Of a DNA stretch of 34,342 nucleotides, positions 7,920 through 16,207 are shown one piece after another. The DNA comes from Phycisphaerales bacterium. Lineage in GTDB: Bacteria > Planctomycetota > Phycisphaerae > Phycisphaerales > UBA1924. Location: NCBI GenBank assembly GCA_007693765.1, contig RECZ01000094.1, forward strand, positions 1-34,342, in the 5' to 3' direction. The first letter of the stretch is position 1, and every line of letters begins with the position of its first letter. A program made the position numbers and the translations under genes. A model generated the notes under the pieces. That model had not been told where the DNA came from and did no database searches. It was given only the letters and a program-made list of their open reading frames with translations.

Positions 7920-9416
7920 TCAGGCCATGCTGTGCTTGGCGCCGGGCTGCATGAGAGCATCGACATCGATGCCGAGCTTGGTGGCCACGCGCCGGCCGTA
8001 GTCCTCGTCGGCGCGGAAGAAGTGGCAGAGCTGAAGCATCTGCACTTCGTTGCGGGCCTGGCCCAGCACGCCGGCGATGCGCGTCGCGAGGCGGTCGCGG
8101 TGATCGTCGTCGAACATGCGGTAGAGGTTGCCGGCCTGGGTGTAGTCGTCGTGATCAACGGTGGAGTCGAAGCGGTCGACGACGGCCTGCCCAAGGTCCC
8201 ACGCGGGGTCGCTGTAGCGCTCGTCGGGCATGGGGGCGCCCTCGCGGGTGTTGGGCCAGTAGTTGGGCTTGGCGCCGTAGTCGGCGGCGGTCGCCATGTG
8301 GCCGTCGCGCTGGTAGTGCATGACGGGGCAGCGGGGCTTGTTGACGGGGAGCTGCTGGAAGTTGTTGCCGACGCGGTGGCGGTGGGCATCGGCGTAGGAC
8401 ATGAGGCGGGCCTGCAGCATTTTGTCGGGGCTGGGCCCGATGCCGGGCACGAGCGCCGAGGGGCTGAACGAGGACTGCTCGACCTCGGCGTGGTAGTTCT
8501 CGGGGTTGCGGTTGAGCTCGAGCGTGCCGACCTCGATGAGCGGGAAGTCGGCGTGGGGCCAGACCTTGGTGAGGTCGAAGGGGTTCCACTTGAACGACTC
8601 GGCCTGCTTCTGCGTCATCACCTGGATGCAGAAGCGCCATTGGGGGTAGTCGCCCTTCTCGATGGCCTCGAAGAGGTCGCGCTGGTGGCTCTCGCGGTCG
8701 GCGCCGACGAGCGCCGCGGCCTCGTCGTCCATCAGGTTCTTGATGCCCTGTTTGGTCTTGAAGTGGAACTTGCACCACACGCGCTCGCCCTTGTCGTTGA
8801 TGAGCGAGTAGGTGTGACTGCCGTAGCCGTTGATGTTGCGGTAGGAGGCGGGGAGGCCGCGGTCACTGAAGAGGATGGTCACCTGGTGGAGCGACTCGGG
8901 GCACTGGCTCCAGAAGTCCCACTGCATGTCCATGTCGCGCAGGTTGGATTTGGGGTCGCGCTTCTGCGTGTGGATGAACATCTGGAACTTGTAGGGATCG
9001 CGCACGAAGAACACGGGGGTGTTGTTGCCCACCATGTCCCAGTTGCCCTCCTCGGTGTAGAACTTGAGAGCGAAGCCGCGCACATCGCGCTCCGCGTCGG
9101 CGGCGCCGCGCTCGCCGGCGACGGTGGAGAAGCGCAGGAAGACGTCCGTCTTCTTGCCGACCTTGCTCAGGAACGCGGCCTTGGTGTATTTCGTGACGTC
9201 GTTGGTGACGGTGAACGTGCCGTGCGCGGCGGAGCCCTTGGCGTGGACGACGCGCTCGGGGATGCGCTCGCGGTTGAAGTGCTGCATCTGCTCGAGGAGC
9301 TGGACGTCCTGCATGAGCAGCGGGCCGCGGGGGCCGGCGGTGAGGGCCTGTTGGCGGGCGATGGGGGCGCCGTCGGCGGTGGTCAGGACGGGGCATTTTT
9401 TGCTGTTGTCGGGCAT
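7920..9416 (-). CDS. katA: Monofunctional haem catalase (small-subunit, clade 3)
   Basis: 498 residues. It breaks down hydrogen peroxide to water and oxygen. The catalytic His58 lies in ERVVHAKGSAAHGTF, the distal Asn in EGNWDMVGNNTPVFF, and the proximal haem-ligand Tyr in ARLMSYADAHRHRVG. The length and absence of a C-terminal flavodoxin-like domain place it among small-subunit catalases that usually bind NADPH. There is no signal peptide, so it is cytoplasmic. AAGGAG stands 8 nt before the ATG. It is divergent from oxyR across a 102-nt gap with overlapping promoters, the classic arrangement for peroxide-induced control. A strong terminator follows. Confidence 0.96.
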   Translation of the reverse strand: MPDNSKKCPVLTTADGAPIARQQALTAGPRGPLLMQDVQLLEQMQHFNRERIPERVVHAKGSAAHGTFTVTNDVTKYTKAAFLSKVGKKTDVFLRFSTVAGERGAADAERDVRGFALKFYTEEGNWDMVGNNTPVFFVRDPYKFQMFIHTQKRDPKSNLRDMDMQWDFWSQCPESLHQVTILFSDRGLPASYRNINGYGSHTYSLINDKGERVWCKFHFKTKQGIKNLMDDEAAALVGADRESHQRDLFEAIEKGDYPQWRFCIQVMTQKQAESFKWNPFDLTKVWPHADFPLIEVGTLELNRNPENYHAEVEQSSFSPSALVPGIGPSPDKMLQARLMSYADAHRHRVGNNFQQLPVNKPRCPVMHYQRDGHMATAADYGAKPNYWPNTREGAPMPDERYSDPAWDLGQAVVDRFDSTVDHDDYTQAGNLYRMFDDDHRDRLATRIAGVLGQARNEVQMLQLCHFFRADEDYGRRVATKLGIDVDALMQPGAKHSMA

Positions 9417-9450
9417 GTACGGTCTCCTTCGCGGGCTGTCGTCAGGACCA

Positions 9451-9479
9451 AATGTAGCGGGTTGTGCTATCGCTGTCCA
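9451..9479 (-). promoter_or_regulatory. Candidate catalase promoter
   Basis: Minus-strand TGGACA (9479-9474), a 17-nt spacer, and TACATT (9456-9451). The left arm of the dyad centred at 9486 falls in the spacer, a position where a bound LysR-type regulator could act. The -35 box matches 5 of 6 bases. Confidence 0.5.
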
Positions 9480-9490
9480 ACATATATCAT
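9462..9490 (+). promoter_or_regulatory. Candidate oxyR promoter
   Basis: TTGTGC (9462-9467), a 17-nt spacer, and TATCAT (9485-9490). It overlaps the divergent catalase promoter almost completely, and the dyad at 9467-9505 covers its -10 region, which fits autorepression. Confidence 0.5.
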
Positions 9491-9505
9491 GGATCAGTTC
9501 GATAG
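9467..9505. promoter_or_regulatory. Dyad element between katA and oxyR, likely OxyR operator
   Basis: CTATCG at 9467-9472 and CGATAG at 9500-9505 are exact inverted arms, with further symmetric bases around the centre at 9486. The size (39 bp) suits a LysR-type tetramer. A second ATAG-N7-CTAT match at 9502-9516 resembles half of the enteric OxyR consensus and overlaps the oxyR ribosome site AGGAG. Confidence 0.5.
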
Positions 9506-9518
9506 GAGATGACTATAC

Positions 9519-10436
9519 ATGGAGCTGCACCAACTCCGGTATTTCGTGGCGGCGGCGGAGGCGGGCTCGATCAGCCGCGCAGCGCAGCGGTGCGGCGTGG
9601 CGCAGCCCTCGCTCAGCCAGCAGATCCGGCGGCTTGAGGAGTCGCTGGGCGTGCGGCTCTTCGACCGTCTGGGGCGCGGCGTGGCGCTGACGGACGAGGG
9701 CCGGGCGCTCGTGCCGCGGGCGCGACGGATCCTCGGCGAGGTGCGCGAGGCGGAGATGCTGGTTCGCTCGGAGGACGGCGAGGGCGCGGGTCGGCTGTCG
9801 GTGGGGGCGATCCCGACGATCGCGCCGTACCTGCTGCCGGGGCCGCTGGCGCGGCTGCTGGCGGATCACCCCGGGTGCGATGTTTCGGTGCGGGAGGATT
9901 ACACGGAGCGCCTGCTCGAACGCCTCGCCGACACGGAGATCGATGTCGCGATCGTGAGCACGCCCGTCGAGCATGATTTGATCGAGACAGAGGTGATCGG
10001 CGACGAGGCGCTGCTGGTGGTGACGCCGGTCGGCCACCCGTTCGCGGCGGGGAACGGCGTGTCGCTGGCGGCGCTGCGCAGCGAGCCGACGATCGCGCTG
10101 CACGAGATGCACTGTCTGGGCAGACAGATCAGCGGGTTCTGCGCCGTGAAGCGGATCGCGCCCAAGGTGGTGTGCCACGCGGCGCAGCTCTCGACGCTGC
10201 TGGAGTTCGTGCGGCTGGGAATGGGTGTGTCGCTGGTTCCCGAGATGGCGTCGCGCGCCGACGCGTCACGCGAGCGTGTGTACCTGCCGGTGCTCCGCGG
10301 CGGGCCGCGCCGAGAGATCGCGCTGGCGTGGCGATCGGGGCGCACGAAGCCGGCGATGGCGCGTCGTTTGGCGGCGTTCGTGCGTCAGGAGCTCGAGACG
10401 CCGGCGACGCGGCCGCGAACAACTGTGAACATATGA
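9519..10436 (+). CDS. oxyR: Hydrogen peroxide-sensing LysR-family regulator OxyR
   Basis: 305 residues. An N-terminal winged helix-turn-helix (residues 1-60, MELHQLRYFVAAAEAGSISRAA...SQQIRRLEE) precedes a two-lobe regulatory domain. The segment HEMHCLGRQISGFC places Cys at 199 and 208, exactly the spacing and numbering of the redox pair in E. coli OxyR. This supports a true peroxide sensor rather than a generic LysR protein. Oxidation should form the 199-208 disulfide and activate the divergent catalase gene. AGGAG stands 10 nt before the ATG. The gene ends 10 nt before a good promoter for the next lipoprotein gene, so it is probably transcribed alone. Confidence 0.93.
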   Translation: MELHQLRYFVAAAEAGSISRAAQRCGVAQPSLSQQIRRLEESLGVRLFDRLGRGVALTDEGRALVPRARRILGEVREAEMLVRSEDGEGAGRLSVGAIPTIAPYLLPGPLARLLADHPGCDVSVREDYTERLLERLADTEIDVAIVSTPVEHDLIETEVIGDEALLVVTPVGHPFAAGNGVSLAALRSEPTIALHEMHCLGRQISGFCAVKRIAPKVVCHAAQLSTLLEFVRLGMGVSLVPEMASRADASRERVYLPVLRGGPRREIALAWRSGRTKPAMARRLAAFVRQELETPATRPRTTVNI

Positions 10437-10454
10437 ACAAGTGACGCGTATAAT
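10426..10454 (+). promoter_or_regulatory. Candidate promoter of the coiled-coil lipoprotein gene
   Basis: A perfect TATAAT at 10449-10454 follows TGAACA (10426-10431, 4 of 6) after 17 nt. It overlaps the end of oxyR. It is unusually AT-rich for this sequence. Confidence 0.6.
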
Positions 10455-10552
10455 ACGGCGTCGTGCGACCGATCGCGTGCGGCGGCGTGGGGTGTCGCGT
10501 GTGGCGGCGCCGGCGTCGACGCGGATCGAGTCGCCGAGAAAGGGATGTCGAT

Positions 10553-11068
10553 ATGAGACGCCAGACAACGATTCTCGTGGGCTGCGTGCTCGCCTCATCG
10601 CTCGTGCTGACGGGGTGCGGCAGGAGCGACGATGCGCCCGGCGACGCCGCGAACGGGCCCAGGACCGGCGACGCGGGTTCGCTGACCGAGCGTGCACAGT
10701 ACAACGACGTGGCGCGTGATGCGCAGCGCGCCGTTGACGATGCCCGTGCGACGATGAGCGCGGAGATCGAGCGGTACAAGGCCGCGATGAGTGAGCAGAT
10801 GACGCGCCTCGACGAGCATATCCGAGCGCTCGACACGCGGGCGCGCGACCTCGAGGGCGCGGCCCGCACCGAGATGCAGAACGCGGTCGCGGAGCTCAGG
10901 CAGTCGCGCGAGGACTTCATGAAGCGCATGGAAGAACTCGCCGCCGAGGGCTCCGCCGCGTGGTCGGACGCGCAACGCAGCCTCGACGCCGCGTGGAGCG
11001 ACCTGCGCAGGACCGCGGACGACGCGATGGAGCGCTTCAACCTGACGACGCCCAACGCCGCGCCGTAA
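10553..11068 (+). CDS. Small lipoprotein with long coiled coil
   Basis: 171 residues from the ATG at 10553, with AAAGGG about 8-13 nt upstream. The signal peptide ends in a good lipobox, VLTGC (Cys about residue 22). After a short acidic linker, residues about 45-160 are almost continuous amphipathic helix rich in Ala, Arg, Glu and Met. The spacing in ERYKAAMSEQMTRLDEHIRA, for example, predicts a coiled coil. It should be anchored to a membrane and exposed to the periplasm. No known family is recognised; it loosely resembles Lpp-like or other envelope-spacer lipoproteins. It has its own promoter with a consensus -10 and a strong hairpin downstream. Confidence 0.75.
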   Translation: MRRQTTILVGCVLASSLVLTGCGRSDDAPGDAANGPRTGDAGSLTERAQYNDVARDAQRAVDDARATMSAEIERYKAAMSEQMTRLDEHIRALDTRARDLEGAARTEMQNAVAELRQSREDFMKRMEELAAEGSAAWSDAQRSLDAAWSDLRRTADDAMERFNLTTPNAAP

Positions 11069-11114
11069 ACCCGCCGACGCCCCCCGCGAACGCGGCGGGC
11101 GAAGATCGCAATGA

Positions 11115-11150
11115 ACAACGCGGCGCGCCCTGTCGGGCGCGCCGCGTTGT
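11115..11150. terminator. Bidirectional terminator between convergent genes
   Basis: A perfect 16-bp inverted repeat (11115-11130 and 11135-11150) with a 4-nt loop lies between the lipoprotein gene (+, ends 11068) and the DCC protein gene (-, ends 11158). The plus-strand side runs into TTGTTTCGTG. The stem is strong, but the T tract is short on both sides. Confidence 0.75.
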
Positions 11151-11157
11151 TTCGTGT

Positions 11158-11637
11158 TCAGGCGGGGCTCCCGTGCCGAGGGGACGCTTCGTCGGCGGCG
11201 GGCGCCGCGGCGTGGTGTTCGCTCGCGTCGAGGAACCGCGACGCCTGCTCGGGCGTGGGGATCATGCACGTCTCGCGCTTGCCGAACCAGCGGTAGCGGC
11301 GGGCGCCGATCCACGTGTACACGCGGTCGCGCCAGGCTTTGGGCAGAACGCGGGCCGCGCCGCCCATCGACCACGGGAAGCCCATGTAGCGCCCGATGCG
11401 GATGGCCGCGTCGGAGTGCGTGTGCACGCCCTCGTCGTCGATCAGCACGACGCTGTCAAAGTATGTGTCCGGGACGCCGGATGCAGCGAGCAACTGCTTC
11501 GCGGCCTCGGATTGCAGCGAGGCGAAGCGCAGCCTGCCCTCGGCGTCGCGCCGGATCATGCGCGCGACGGAGGCGTTGCAGAAGTTGCACACGCCGTCGA
11601 AAAGGACCACGGGGTTGTCGTGGCGCGGTGCGGGCAT
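11158..11637 (-). CDS. DCC-family (DUF393) thiol-disulfide oxidoreductase-like protein
   Basis: 159 residues. The N-terminal VVLFDGVCNFCNASV has the DxxCxxC signature that gives the DCC family its name (Cys17, Cys20), followed by FASLQSEAAKQLL. The middle GRYMGFPW and the WIGARRYRWFGKRETC segment match YuxK-like proteins. The fold resembles thioredoxin, and the family is assumed to act in thiol redox chemistry, but no substrate is known. The C-terminal 25 residues are Ala/Ser/His-rich and probably disordered. It is convergent with the upstream lipoprotein gene. It lies downstream of the 11701-14802 gene on the same strand, with a 63-nt gap containing short repeats. Confidence 0.85.
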   Translation of the reverse strand: MPAPRHDNPVVLFDGVCNFCNASVARMIRRDAEGRLRFASLQSEAAKQLLAASGVPDTYFDSVVLIDDEGVHTHSDAAIRIGRYMGFPWSMGGAARVLPKAWRDRVYTWIGARRYRWFGKRETCMIPTPEQASRFLDASEHHAAAPAADEASPRHGSPA

Positions 11638-11660
11638 GAGGGAGTGTAGGGGGGAGAGTG

Positions 11661-11700
11661 AGGGACTGGGCAGTAGGCATTAGGCACTAGGGACTGGGCA
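11661..11700. repeat. Short intergenic direct repeats
   Basis: AGGGACTGGGCA occurs at 11661-11672 and 11689-11700, and TAGGCA occurs twice between them. The tract fills the gap between two minus-strand genes. No hairpin or coding potential is seen. Confidence 0.6.
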
Positions 11701-14700
11701 TCAGATCGACAGCGCGTCGCAGAGGGCTTCGATGGGGTGGGGGAGGTTGCGGCCGGCGCCGAAGCGTTTGGTCTGGCTGCGGCAGGAGTAGCCCGTGGTG
11801 ATCGGGCGTGCGCCGGCGGCGTCGATCTCCTCGAGGCGCTTAGCCCACGAGAGGTCGAAGATCCCCTTGGAGTTCTCGCGGTGCATCGCCTCGTGCCCCC
11901 ACGCGCCGCCCATGCCGCAGCAGCCCGCGGCGATCGGGCGGAGGCGCAGGCCCAGCAGGGCGAAGGCGTCGCGCCACTGCATGACGGACTCGGGCGTGAG
12001 GGCGCGCTCGGTGCAGTGCAGCAGCAGCGCGTGCTCGGGCGTCTCGCCGCGTGGGGTGGGCCGGGGGAGGCCGGGCAGGCGGCGCGTGAGCCATTCCTGC
12101 GGCGCCTCGACGTGGAAGCCGGGGTCGCGCGTGTCGAGCGTCTTGAGGTACTCGTGCCGGTACATCAGCGTGACGGCGGGATCGACGCCGACGAGGTCGG
12201 CGCCGAGGCTCGCGGCGTCGCGCAGGGCCGCGGCCTGTGCGCGCGCGACGCGTTCGAACTCGCGCAGGTAGCCGCGCACGTGCAGGCCCTTGCCCCCGGG
12301 CCGGTAGGGCAGCACGCGCGGGCGCATGCCCAGCGCCGTGAGCAGGTCGCAGAAGCGGGCGACGACGGTGGGCGTGTAGAACGTGGAGAAGGCGTCCTGC
12401 ACGATGAGGACGTACTGCGCCCGCTGCTCGGGCGCGGCGGCGCGGAGTTCGTTCGGGTTGTAAGGCGGCACAGCGCGCTCGCGCAGGAGCGTGCGCAGGG
12501 TGGGCGTGGCGATCGGGGGCAGGTCGACGAGGCCGACGCGGCGCATGAGCGCGCGCACGGGGGCGGCGTTCTGCAGGGCGTTGGCGAGGCGCGGCGCCTT
12601 GGCCGCGAGGGGCAGGCGGGCCTCGACGTCGCCGATGAGGCGGTCGCGCAGGGGGCGCCTGTAGCGCGTGTGGTACGCCTGCAGGAACGCGGCGCGGAAC
12701 TCGGGCACGTCAACCTTTACGGGGCACTGGCCCGAGCACGCCTTGCACGCGAGGCAGCCCTGCATGGCGTCGTACACCTCGTGCGAGAAATCGTCGGGAT
12801 CGCTCTCGCGCGAGAAGCGCCCGGGCTTGGCGGCGTGGGTATCCTTCAGTTCGTGCCCGTTGAGCGCGAGCAGGCGCAGCCACTCGCGGAAGACGACGGA
12901 GCGGCCCTTGGGGCTGTGGATGCGGTCGCGTGTGCCCTTCCACGAGGGGCACATGACGGTGCTCACATCGTCGCTGAAGCACTGGCCGTTGCCGTTACAG
13001 CGGAGGGCGTCGTCGAAGGTCTGGCGGACGTGCGGCGCGATCTGCCGGTCGAACGAGCCGCGCGTGGGCGACTCGATGGTGGCGAGGCGGAAGGTTGTTT
13101 CGCCGGGGGCGTCGTCGTCGAATGGCGTCGCGATCTTGCCGGGGTTGAACTGGTTGCGCGGGTCGAAGACGCCCTTGACGCGTCGCATGGTGTTGTAGAG
13201 GTCGTTGCCGAAGAAGAGGGGGTTGTACTCGCTGCGGTAGCCCTTGCCGTGCTCGCCCCAGAGGATGCCCCCGTACCGATGGACGAGCCGCGCGACCTCG
13301 TCGGTGATGGGCCGGAGGAGCGCCTCGTCTTCGGGGTCGGTCATGTCGAGCGCGGGGCGGAGGTGCATGCAGCCGACGTCGACGTGCCCGTAGACGCCGT
13401 AGTCGAGGCCGCGCCGGTCGAGGATCTCGCGGAGTTCGCGCATGAAGGCGCGGAGGTTCTCGGGGGGGACGGCGGCGTCCTCGATGAAGGGCACGGGCTT
13501 GCGTCGCCCGGGCAGGGCGCCGAGCAGGCCGACGGCGCGCTTGCGCAGGTTCCACATCGCCTCGCGGTGGGGCGTGTCGAGGACGACGGCGCAGCCGGTG
13601 GCCTCGTCGGTGCGCCCGGCGCGGGCCAGCGCGTGGGCGGCGAGTTGTTCGGCCTGCGCGCGCACGGCGTCGGCGTCGTCGGACGCGAACTCGACCATGT
13701 TCACGGCGCGCATGGGCGTGGTGGGGTCGTCGAGGAAATCGCGCACCAGCAGCCACGATTCGTCGGTGCGGGCGAGGTCGATGAGTTTCTCGTCCATCGT
13801 CTCGATGGCGCGGGGGCGGAACGCGGCGAGGGCTTCCGCCGCGCCCAGCGCCTCGTCGAAGGACGCGTACTTCATCACCACCATCGCGAAGTGGCGGGGC
13901 AGGGGCGTGAGGCGCAGTCGGGCCTCGGCGACGAACCCCAGCGTGCCCTCGGCGCCGGAGAGGAGCCAGTTGAGATTGAACACGCCGCCCCCCCCGGAAC
14001 TGTCTCCGGCGCCACCGGCGCCATTCTCGACACCTGCGCTTCCGGGGGTGCGCACCATGCCGAGGTTGTAGCCGCTGGCGAAGCGCCAGAGTTTGGGCAC
14101 GGTGCGCTCGATGAGGTCGTGGTCGCGCGCGAGCAGGTCATCGAGGTCGCGGTGGACGGCGCCGATGAGGTCGTCGCGCTGTTTGAGCGATTCGAGGTCG
14201 TCGTGGGTGAGTTCGCGCGAGTTCCACTCGACGCCGCCGATGAAGACGGAGGTGAGGTCGAGGATGTGGCTGCTGGTTTTCCCATAGACGCGCGAGCCCT
14301 CGCCGGCGGCGTCGGTGCTGATCATGCCGCCCAGCGTGGCGCGGTCGCCCGGGGCGACGTTGGGGGCGAAGAAGAGGCCCAGCGGCTTGGCGGCCTTGTT
14401 GAGCTGCGCGAGGGTGACGCCGGGCTGCACGCGCGCCCAGCGCTCCTGCGCGTTGATCTCGAGGATGCGCGTCATGTGGCGCGAGGTGTCGACGACGACG
14501 CCTTCGGTGAGGGCGCTGCCGTCGGTGCCGGTGCCGCCGCCGCGTGCGCACACGCTGACGCGGTGGAAACGCGGCTCGTCGAGCAGGCGGGCGACGAGGG
14601 CGAGGTCGGCGGTGGTGCGCGGGCACACGACCGCCTGGGGCGTCACCTGATAGACGCTGTTGTCCGTCGCGGCGGTGAGGCGCGTGGCGTAGTCGGTGCG

Positions 14701-14802
14701 GATGTCGCCCGTGAAGCCCCCGCCGCGCAGCGCATCGAGGTAGGCCCGGTGGTCGGGCCGCAGCGTGGCCTCGATGCGGAGGCTTGGGATCATCGCGGGC
14801 AT
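11701..14802 (-). CDS. ydiJ: YdiJ-type FAD and Fe-S D-2-hydroxyglutarate dehydrogenase
   Basis: 1033 residues. The N-terminal half is a GlcD-like FAD-binding domain: CARGGGTGTDGSALTEG at about residues 85-101 is the pyrophosphate-binding loop, and GMISTDAAGEGSRVYGKTS follows. The C-terminal half is a GlpC/GlcF-like iron-sulphur domain with Cys683, 686, 689 and 693 in CLACKACSGQCP and a late CCG motif in AAGCCGMGGAWGHE (about 957). This fused layout and length match E. coli YdiJ, reported as a D-2-hydroxyglutarate dehydrogenase. A Gly-rich stretch of about 25 residues (near 250-276) interrupts the usual FNLNWLLSGAEGTLG region and looks like an extra loop. It starts 4 nt after the stop of the DUF1338-like gene, whose predicted product is D-2-hydroxyglutarate. 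D-lactate is an alternative substrate. Confidence 0.8.
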   Translation of the reverse strand: MPAMIPSLRIEATLRPDHRAYLDALRGGGFTGDIRTDYATRLTAATDNSVYQVTPQAVVCPRTTADLALVARLLDEPRFHRVSVCARGGGTGTDGSALTEGVVVDTSRHMTRILEINAQERWARVQPGVTLAQLNKAAKPLGLFFAPNVAPGDRATLGGMISTDAAGEGSRVYGKTSSHILDLTSVFIGGVEWNSRELTHDDLESLKQRDDLIGAVHRDLDDLLARDHDLIERTVPKLWRFASGYNLGMVRTPGSAGVENGAGGAGDSSGGGGVFNLNWLLSGAEGTLGFVAEARLRLTPLPRHFAMVVMKYASFDEALGAAEALAAFRPRAIETMDEKLIDLARTDESWLLVRDFLDDPTTPMRAVNMVEFASDDADAVRAQAEQLAAHALARAGRTDEATGCAVVLDTPHREAMWNLRKRAVGLLGALPGRRKPVPFIEDAAVPPENLRAFMRELREILDRRGLDYGVYGHVDVGCMHLRPALDMTDPEDEALLRPITDEVARLVHRYGGILWGEHGKGYRSEYNPLFFGNDLYNTMRRVKGVFDPRNQFNPGKIATPFDDDAPGETTFRLATIESPTRGSFDRQIAPHVRQTFDDALRCNGNGQCFSDDVSTVMCPSWKGTRDRIHSPKGRSVVFREWLRLLALNGHELKDTHAAKPGRFSRESDPDDFSHEVYDAMQGCLACKACSGQCPVKVDVPEFRAAFLQAYHTRYRRPLRDRLIGDVEARLPLAAKAPRLANALQNAAPVRALMRRVGLVDLPPIATPTLRTLLRERAVPPYNPNELRAAAPEQRAQYVLIVQDAFSTFYTPTVVARFCDLLTALGMRPRVLPYRPGGKGLHVRGYLREFERVARAQAAALRDAASLGADLVGVDPAVTLMYRHEYLKTLDTRDPGFHVEAPQEWLTRRLPGLPRPTPRGETPEHALLLHCTERALTPESVMQWRDAFALLGLRLRPIAAGCCGMGGAWGHEAMHRENSKGIFDLSWAKRLEEIDAAGARPITTGYSCRSQTKRFGAGRNLPHPIEALCDALSI

Positions 14803-14806
14803 GGCG

Positions 14807-16207
14807 TCACGCGCCGAGGACCGGCTCTGCGGTTTGCTGTCGGCGTGGATCGGTGCGGCTGATGATGTCGCTCACGCCCTTCTGGTTGAAGCCCTTGTAG
14901 CCGTCGTGGCGTTCGAGGTTCTCGAGGTGCGAGCCGATGGCGCCGTCCATGCGGAACTGCGCGGCCTGCGCTGGTGTGATGTGGTTGTCGTCGAGGAGGC
15001 GCTGCACGCGCTTGTCGGCGACGGGCCAGCGTTCGCCCTCGGTGAAGGCCTGGCGCAGGTAGGGCAGGTTGGTGAAGGCGGGCATGGAGGGCACGCCGGC
15101 GGCCATGAGTTGGTCACGCAGGGCGTCGAAGTCGAACTGGCATTCGAGGTGGTGCATGCCGGCTTGCAGCAGCGATTCGCCGTGCAGGCCGACCCAGAGG
15201 CCGACGGTGCCGAGTTCGCTCCCCGGCAATAGGCCCTCGTGGGCGAAGTCGCCGGCGATCTCAGATTCGGAGAGGTCGACGTCGGCGAAGATGACGATGC
15301 GCGACTCGGGCTGCTCGAGCACCTGCGCGCCCCAGCCGGCCTCGGCGCCGGCGTAGAAGCGTTCGCGGCAGAGGAAGCCGAGTTTCTCGAAGAGCGCGAT
15401 GAGGTTCTTGAAGCCGGCGCGGGAGGAGCGGTAGGTGTGGTGGTCGTGGTTGGCCCAGCCGAGGCCGAGCGTGTCTTGTCGAGCCTTCTGCACACGAGCG
15501 GCGCGGTTGCGGCGCTGCCAGTGTTCGCGCTCGGCGGCGAAAAAGATGGCGCAGGCGTGGTCCTTGCCGAGGTCGCGCACGGCGTTGTCCACGAGGTCGT
15601 TTACGCGCTTCCAGCCCTGCTCGTCGTCAGGCCAGTCGCGCTTGCGACGGCGGAGGCACTCGTAGTGGTGGATCGCGGCGAGGGTGCGGTTCGGGTCGGC
15701 GGGGGCGATGTCGAACGAGCGTGTGCCGTGGCGCTCGACGACCCACAGCGCCCCGCGGGGCTCGACGAACGCGGGGGCGCGGCGCAGGGGGGCCATGGGC
15801 GCGCCCTGGATGAGGTAGTCGTTGGTGATGGAGAGGGCCGCGAGGAAATCGGAGACGAAGTCGACCTTGATCCCCACGCGCATGGACTTGGTCTCGGCGA
15901 GCACGATCTGGGGGAAGATGCCGCCGTCGTGCTCGAAGACCTCGGCGGTCTCGGAGCGGGGGCGGGGCTCGAAGCCGAGTTCGGCGAGCCGCTTGCGGAC
16001 GGGCGCATCGTCGCGCACCTCGATGAAGTCCACCCAGTCGACGAAGCGCGTGCCGGTGTCGTGGCGCATGCGCTCCGCGAGCTCCGCGGCGGGGGGGCAG
16101 CGGTCCATGAACTCGGCGAGCAGTTCGCTGATGAAGGCCTGGGCCTGGGACTCGGGTTTCCAGTCGTAATGGGGGGCGGACGAGGTGGGTTGGGTGGTCT
16201 GTGTCAT
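14807..16207 (-). CDS. DUF1338-like protein, candidate 2-oxoadipate dioxygenase/decarboxylase
   Basis: 466 residues from the ATG at 16207. The frame stays open further upstream but is Pro/Arg-rich there and is rejected. Three segments resemble DUF1338 (HglS-like) enzymes of the VOC fold: HDHHTYRSSR followed by FEKLGF and SRIVIFADVDL (about 255-320), GMHHLECQFDFDAL (about 352), and a C-terminal RHDGYKGFNQKGVSDIISRTD (about 434). In that family a metal site of two His and one Glu turns 2-oxoadipate into D-2-hydroxyglutarate plus CO2 using oxygen. The next gene, 4 nt away, encodes a D-2-hydroxyglutarate dehydrogenase, which fits exactly. The N-terminal 150 residues may be a second, degenerate VOC half. 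The assignment is from memory of the family, with context as the main support; another VOC dioxygenase is possible. Confidence 0.6.
   Translation of the reverse strand: MTQTTQPTSSAPHYDWKPESQAQAFISELLAEFMDRCPPAAELAERMRHDTGTRFVDWVDFIEVRDDAPVRKRLAELGFEPRPRSETAEVFEHDGGIFPQIVLAETKSMRVGIKVDFVSDFLAALSITNDYLIQGAPMAPLRRAPAFVEPRGALWVVERHGTRSFDIAPADPNRTLAAIHHYECLRRRKRDWPDDEQGWKRVNDLVDNAVRDLGKDHACAIFFAAEREHWQRRNRAARVQKARQDTLGLGWANHDHHTYRSSRAGFKNLIALFEKLGFLCRERFYAGAEAGWGAQVLEQPESRIVIFADVDLSESEIAGDFAHEGLLPGSELGTVGLWVGLHGESLLQAGMHHLECQFDFDALRDQLMAAGVPSMPAFTNLPYLRQAFTEGERWPVADKRVQRLLDDNHITPAQAAQFRMDGAIGSHLENLERHDGYKGFNQKGVSDIISRTDPRRQQTAEPVLGA

Noticed and set aside
11737-14862. 1041-codon plus-strand frame opposite the YdiJ-type gene
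   Set aside because: Antisense shadow; no motifs, while the minus strand has FAD and Fe-S signatures.
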